Below, piece after piece: positions 61,481 to 64,000 of a stretch of DNA of 64,000 nt (its first letter is position 1; each line of letters starts with the position of its first letter). A program made the translations under genes and the position numbers. Source of the stretch: Cellvibrionaceae bacterium (GTDB lineage: Bacteria > Pseudomonadota > Gammaproteobacteria > Pseudomonadales > Cellvibrionaceae); the NCBI GenBank assembly GCA_021151825.1, contig JAGKWQ010000001.1, positions 930,001-994,000 on the forward strand, in the 5' to 3' direction. The notes below the pieces were generated by a model that worked only from the letters and a program-made list of their open reading frames with translations, was not told where the DNA came from and ran no database searches.

Positions 61481-63112
61481 ATGCAGAATTTATTCACAAC
61501 ACCACCAATGAATATTAAAAGTTTGCACATCAAAGTTTCGCTGAGTGTTGCTGCCGCCGCACTGTTAGTTGTACTTTTATCGTCGCAATTTTTTTATCAG
61601 CGCGATTACGAAAAATCTTTTGCAGAAAGTGAACGCTCGGTATTGCAGCTATTGGAAACTGTTCAAACTACCGCTTCTATTGCCGCTTATGTCGGCAATC
61701 GTGAACTCGCACAGCAAGTGGTCACCGGTTTAACGAAAAACGACATAGTTGTCGGTGCCACTATTACCGCTGGCAAAGAAATTATCGGGCAAGATGGAAA
61801 AACGGCGCGCGAAACACAACAGAGTTTAATTTCAATTCCGCTCGTTGCCCCTTTCGATGAAAAAGAAATTGTCGGTGAATTATCGGTGGTTCCCAATGCG
61901 CCCTTGATTGCATCGCGCGCGCGCGACTCGGCAATGTCTACTGCTGTCGGCCTTGCCGCACAATCCACGCTGGTCGCGCTGCTGGTGTTAATTCTGGTGT
62001 ATTGGTTGATGACGCGCCCGCTGTCAACATTATCTGGCCGCTTGCATCGCATCACGCCCGGCGATGGCAGCCGCCTGGATGTACACAGCATTCATCGCGG
62101 TGATGAAATCGGTTTGCTCGCGGGCGATATCAACTCATTGCTTTACACCGTTGAAACCATGCTCGAAGAAGAGCGGCAATTGCGCCATCGTGTTGAATCA
62201 TTGGAAACGCGTTTTCGCGGTATTTTTGAAGACAGCAGCGCCGGTATTTTTTTAGTGCGCGAACGCGGCAACCTGGTCACCGCCAACCCGGCGTTTTTTC
62301 GCCTTACCGGCATGAATGAAGCAGAACAATTACAAACCGGCGATGGTGATATCGTCAGCAACGTATTTCTTAACAGCGAACAAGCAAAAGCCCTGATTAA
62401 ACTCGCGCTCGTCACCAAACGCCCGCATTCTGCCGATTTGCGTATTCGCAACGACAGTGATGAACATTCGCGCTGGGTCCATTGTATTTTTTCGCCTGCC
62501 GACAACGAACAAAATAGCGCGACCGTAGAAGGTGTGATGTACGACGTAACCCAACGCAAACACTCCGAAGCGCGTATTCGCGAACTCGCCGAAACTGACA
62601 GCCTTACCGGCTTGAGTAATCGCCAGGCCGCAGACTCGGCACTACAAGCGCTGATCAGCCAAACACCAATAGGCGGAAAGGCCTTCGCCGTGATGTTGAT
62701 CGACCTGGACCGATTTAAATATATCAACGACACCTACGGCCACGATGCAGGCGATAAAGTGTTGGTCACCGTCGCTGAACGCCTGCGTAAACTGGTGCGC
62801 GATTCTGATGTAGTGGCGCGCATGGGTGGCGATGAGTTTTTTATTATTTTGAATCACGCCGGCAATATCGGCATGGTAACGCGCATCGCGCAAAAAATTC
62901 TCGACGCCCAACAAGCCCCCATTGAAGTCCAGGCCAGTGTGCTGGAGAAAATCGGTATCAGTATTGGCATCGCCCTTTATCCGGATCACGGCGACAATCC
63001 GCTCAGCTTGCGCAAACATGCCGACCAGGCGATGTACGCCGTTAAGCGCCGCGATAAAAATAACTTCGCCATTTATGAGCCTGGTGAAGATCCCTTGATG
63101 GAATCAGCCTGA
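61481..63112 (+). CDS. Membrane-bound diguanylate cyclase with HAMP-like, PAS and GGDEF domains
   Basis: Inner-membrane protein of 543 residues. The first membrane helix is at about 18-38 (VSLSVAAAALLVVLLSSQFF), followed by a periplasmic domain of about 120 residues, the second helix at about 160-182 (AAQSTLVALLVLILVYWLM), a HAMP-like segment, a PAS domain (about 245-360, FRGIFEDSSAGIFLVRERGNLVTANPAFFRLTG) and the GGDEF domain (about 370-535) with active MGGDEFF. An ATG ten codons in (61508) is an equally plausible start. The periplasmic part is the likely contact for the PstS-like protein of the same operon. It makes c-di-GMP. Confidence 0.94.
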   Translation: MQNLFTTPPMNIKSLHIKVSLSVAAAALLVVLLSSQFFYQRDYEKSFAESERSVLQLLETVQTTASIAAYVGNRELAQQVVTGLTKNDIVVGATITAGKEIIGQDGKTARETQQSLISIPLVAPFDEKEIVGELSVVPNAPLIASRARDSAMSTAVGLAAQSTLVALLVLILVYWLMTRPLSTLSGRLHRITPGDGSRLDVHSIHRGDEIGLLAGDINSLLYTVETMLEEERQLRHRVESLETRFRGIFEDSSAGIFLVRERGNLVTANPAFFRLTGMNEAEQLQTGDGDIVSNVFLNSEQAKALIKLALVTKRPHSADLRIRNDSDEHSRWVHCIFSPADNEQNSATVEGVMYDVTQRKHSEARIRELAETDSLTGLSNRQAADSALQALISQTPIGGKAFAVMLIDLDRFKYINDTYGHDAGDKVLVTVAERLRKLVRDSDVVARMGGDEFFIILNHAGNIGMVTRIAQKILDAQQAPIEVQASVLEKIGISIGIALYPDHGDNPLSLRKHADQAMYAVKRRDKNNFAIYEPGEDPLMESA

Positions 63113-63126
63113 TTTTTTACCTAAAA

Positions 63127-63142
63127 ATGTAAACGATTACAT
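63127..63142. promoter_or_regulatory. LacI-family operator candidate upstream of the tpiA region
   Basis: ATGTAAACGATTACAT is a 16-bp palindrome with one mismatched pair and the central CG. It matches TGTAAnCGnTTnCA exactly, just beyond the GGDEF stop and upstream of the small gene and tpiA. A second, Cra-like CGAAACGTTTTCA sits at 63161. Nothing else was seen in 63143-63340. Confidence 0.65.
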
Positions 63143-63348
63143 TTTTTATAAGCCATGTAACGAAACGTTTTCACACAAAAATGCGCAAAAAATAGGATTA
63201 AAAATTCAATAAAATCCATTTTTGAACAAAATATTTTCACTTCATGCTTGCTCGATTTCATTTGCCTGTGTAGCATTTTTACCAACAGCTCAGCAGAAGC
63301 TCACCTTATCGGCAATACACACAGTCACCCATCACAGAGGTAATCCCA

Positions 63349-63549
63349 GTGAACAGGACTCATGTAACTGCCGCTAACCCACAGCAGAACGCGGACTCTG
63401 GCAAGGCGCAGCCACAAGCTGCGCAGCCCACCAATGCACTGGCCAGCTACCAGTGCTTTCCATTCACCTACACTTACTACGGATTCAGCACCGAGGCCTG
63501 CGTGTATGAAACGCCCGTAGCCGCGCCGCCGGACAATCCGCATACTTAA
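63349..63549 (+). CDS. Small protein of unknown function upstream of tpiA (66 residues)
   Basis: A 66-residue frame starting with GTG at 63349, with AGAGG 8 bases upstream, a good ribosome site for a GTG start. The sequence is rich in Gln, Ala, Pro and Asn in the first half, then YQCFPFTYTYYGFSTEACVYETP with two cysteines and many aromatic residues, and a proline-rich end. There is no signal peptide and no recognised family. It ends 40 bases before tpiA on the same strand, so it may be a translated leader or a small protein of the same transcript. Confidence 0.5.
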   Translation: MNRTHVTAANPQQNADSGKAQPQAAQPTNALASYQCFPFTYTYYGFSTEACVYETPVAAPPDNPHT

Positions 63550-63589
63550 ATAGCCATTCATAACGACAACAAGATCAACCGGGAACACC

Positions 63590-64000
63590 ATGAAAACACG
63601 TAAACCAATAGTGATTGCCAACTGGAAATTAAACGGCGGCCTGGACCTGATTTGTACCTCGGTCGCCTCTTTTATCGGCAAGCACTTCGCCGCGCAAATC
63701 GCCATTTGCCCACCGTATTTATACATGCGCGACATGATGACCTTTTTGCAATTTTCTGAATTGCAAATTGGCAGCCAGAACTTAAGCCGCTATGAATCCG
63801 GCGCTTACACCGGCGAAACCTCTGCACAAATGTTGAAAGAAGCGGGCTGCTCATTGTGTTTGATCGGCCACTCCGAACGCCGCGCGATGTTTGCGGAAAA
63901 CAATGAAGGTTGCCAGATCAAAGTACGCACCGCATTGAGCCACGATTTATTACCCGTGCTCTGCGTCGGTGAAAACCAACAAGAACGCGAAGCGAATATC
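63590..64000 (+). CDS. tpiA: Triosephosphate isomerase, 5' part (cut by the window edge)
   Basis: The first 137 residues of a TIM-barrel enzyme of about 250. IANWKLNG contains the substrate-binding asparagine and catalytic lysine (N11, K13), and LIGHSERRAMF the electrophilic histidine (H94). The catalytic glutamate lies beyond the window. It converts dihydroxyacetone phosphate to glyceraldehyde-3-phosphate. The sequence is somewhat divergent from common forms (GGLDLICTSVASFIG after the lysine), so it may be a second copy used in sugar catabolism. A LacI-type palindrome lies about 450 bases upstream. Confidence 0.93.
   Translation, partial: MKTRKPIVIANWKLNGGLDLICTSVASFIGKHFAAQIAICPPYLYMRDMMTFLQFSELQIGSQNLSRYESGAYTGETSAQMLKEAGCSLCLIGHSERRAMFAENNEGCQIKVRTALSHDLLPVLCVGENQQEREANI

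Overview
The window looks like a chromosomal segment of a Gram-negative, polysaccharide-degrading gammaproteobacterium, most likely Cellvibrio or a close relative. The evidence is a GH27/GH5/2-epimerase/GH130/symporter block resembling the manno-oligosaccharide cluster I recall from Cellvibrio mixtus, serine-rich linkers on a CBM5-type secreted protein, a complete type II secretion (T2SS) operon, and moderate GC with short intergenic spaces. No rRNA, tRNA, CRISPR array, transposase or phage gene was recognised.

Layout. 1-477: 3' end of a diguanylate cyclase. 561-9195: manno-oligosaccharide utilisation. It holds alpha-galactosidase, a GH5 beta-mannosidase/mannanase-type lipoprotein, a disaccharide 2-epimerase, a GH130 phosphorylase, an SSS-family symporter and a divergent LacI-family regulator. 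A second AGE-family enzyme, probably a mannose isomerase, lies at 10334-11488. Galactose side chains are removed, manno-oligosaccharides are cut and imported, mannobiose is epimerised and phosphorolysed, and free mannose can be isomerised. Palindromes of the form TGTAAnCGnTTnCA recur at several of these promoters and again upstream of tpiA at the right edge, suggesting one LacI-type regulon.

11899-21248: a tight nine-gene operon on the minus strand encoding a TolQ/ExbB-like protein, two ExbD/TolR-like proteins, a TonB/AgmX-like protein, three TPR proteins and two small exported proteins. It resembles the envelope-spanning core related to the Myxococcus Agl-Glt machinery, and its function here is unknown. 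21541-35896: a carbohydrate-binding-type lipoprotein, apbE, and a complete gspC-to-gspN operon, the secretion route expected for the organism's hydrolases. 36420-39543: xseB-ispA-dxs (exonuclease VII small subunit and isoprenoid precursors).

39958-44767: a four-gene sugar catabolic operon (two permeases, a Gfo/Idh/MocA dehydrogenase and a TIM-barrel isomerase). 45010-56766: mixed genes, including a RecQ-type helicase, a PEP-CTERM protein, a CBM5 protein with a barwin/expansin-like tail, an AraC regulator, an OmpA-type protein with a duplicated N-terminal domain, YceI plus cytochrome b561, a thioesterase and two M48 metalloproteases. 56874-63112: DUF4265, yaaA, a TfoX-N protein, an orphan response regulator, then a porin / PstS-like / GGDEF three-gene module. 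63349-64000: a small protein and the start of tpiA.

Most predictions rest on motifs and family resemblance read by eye. No database search was run.
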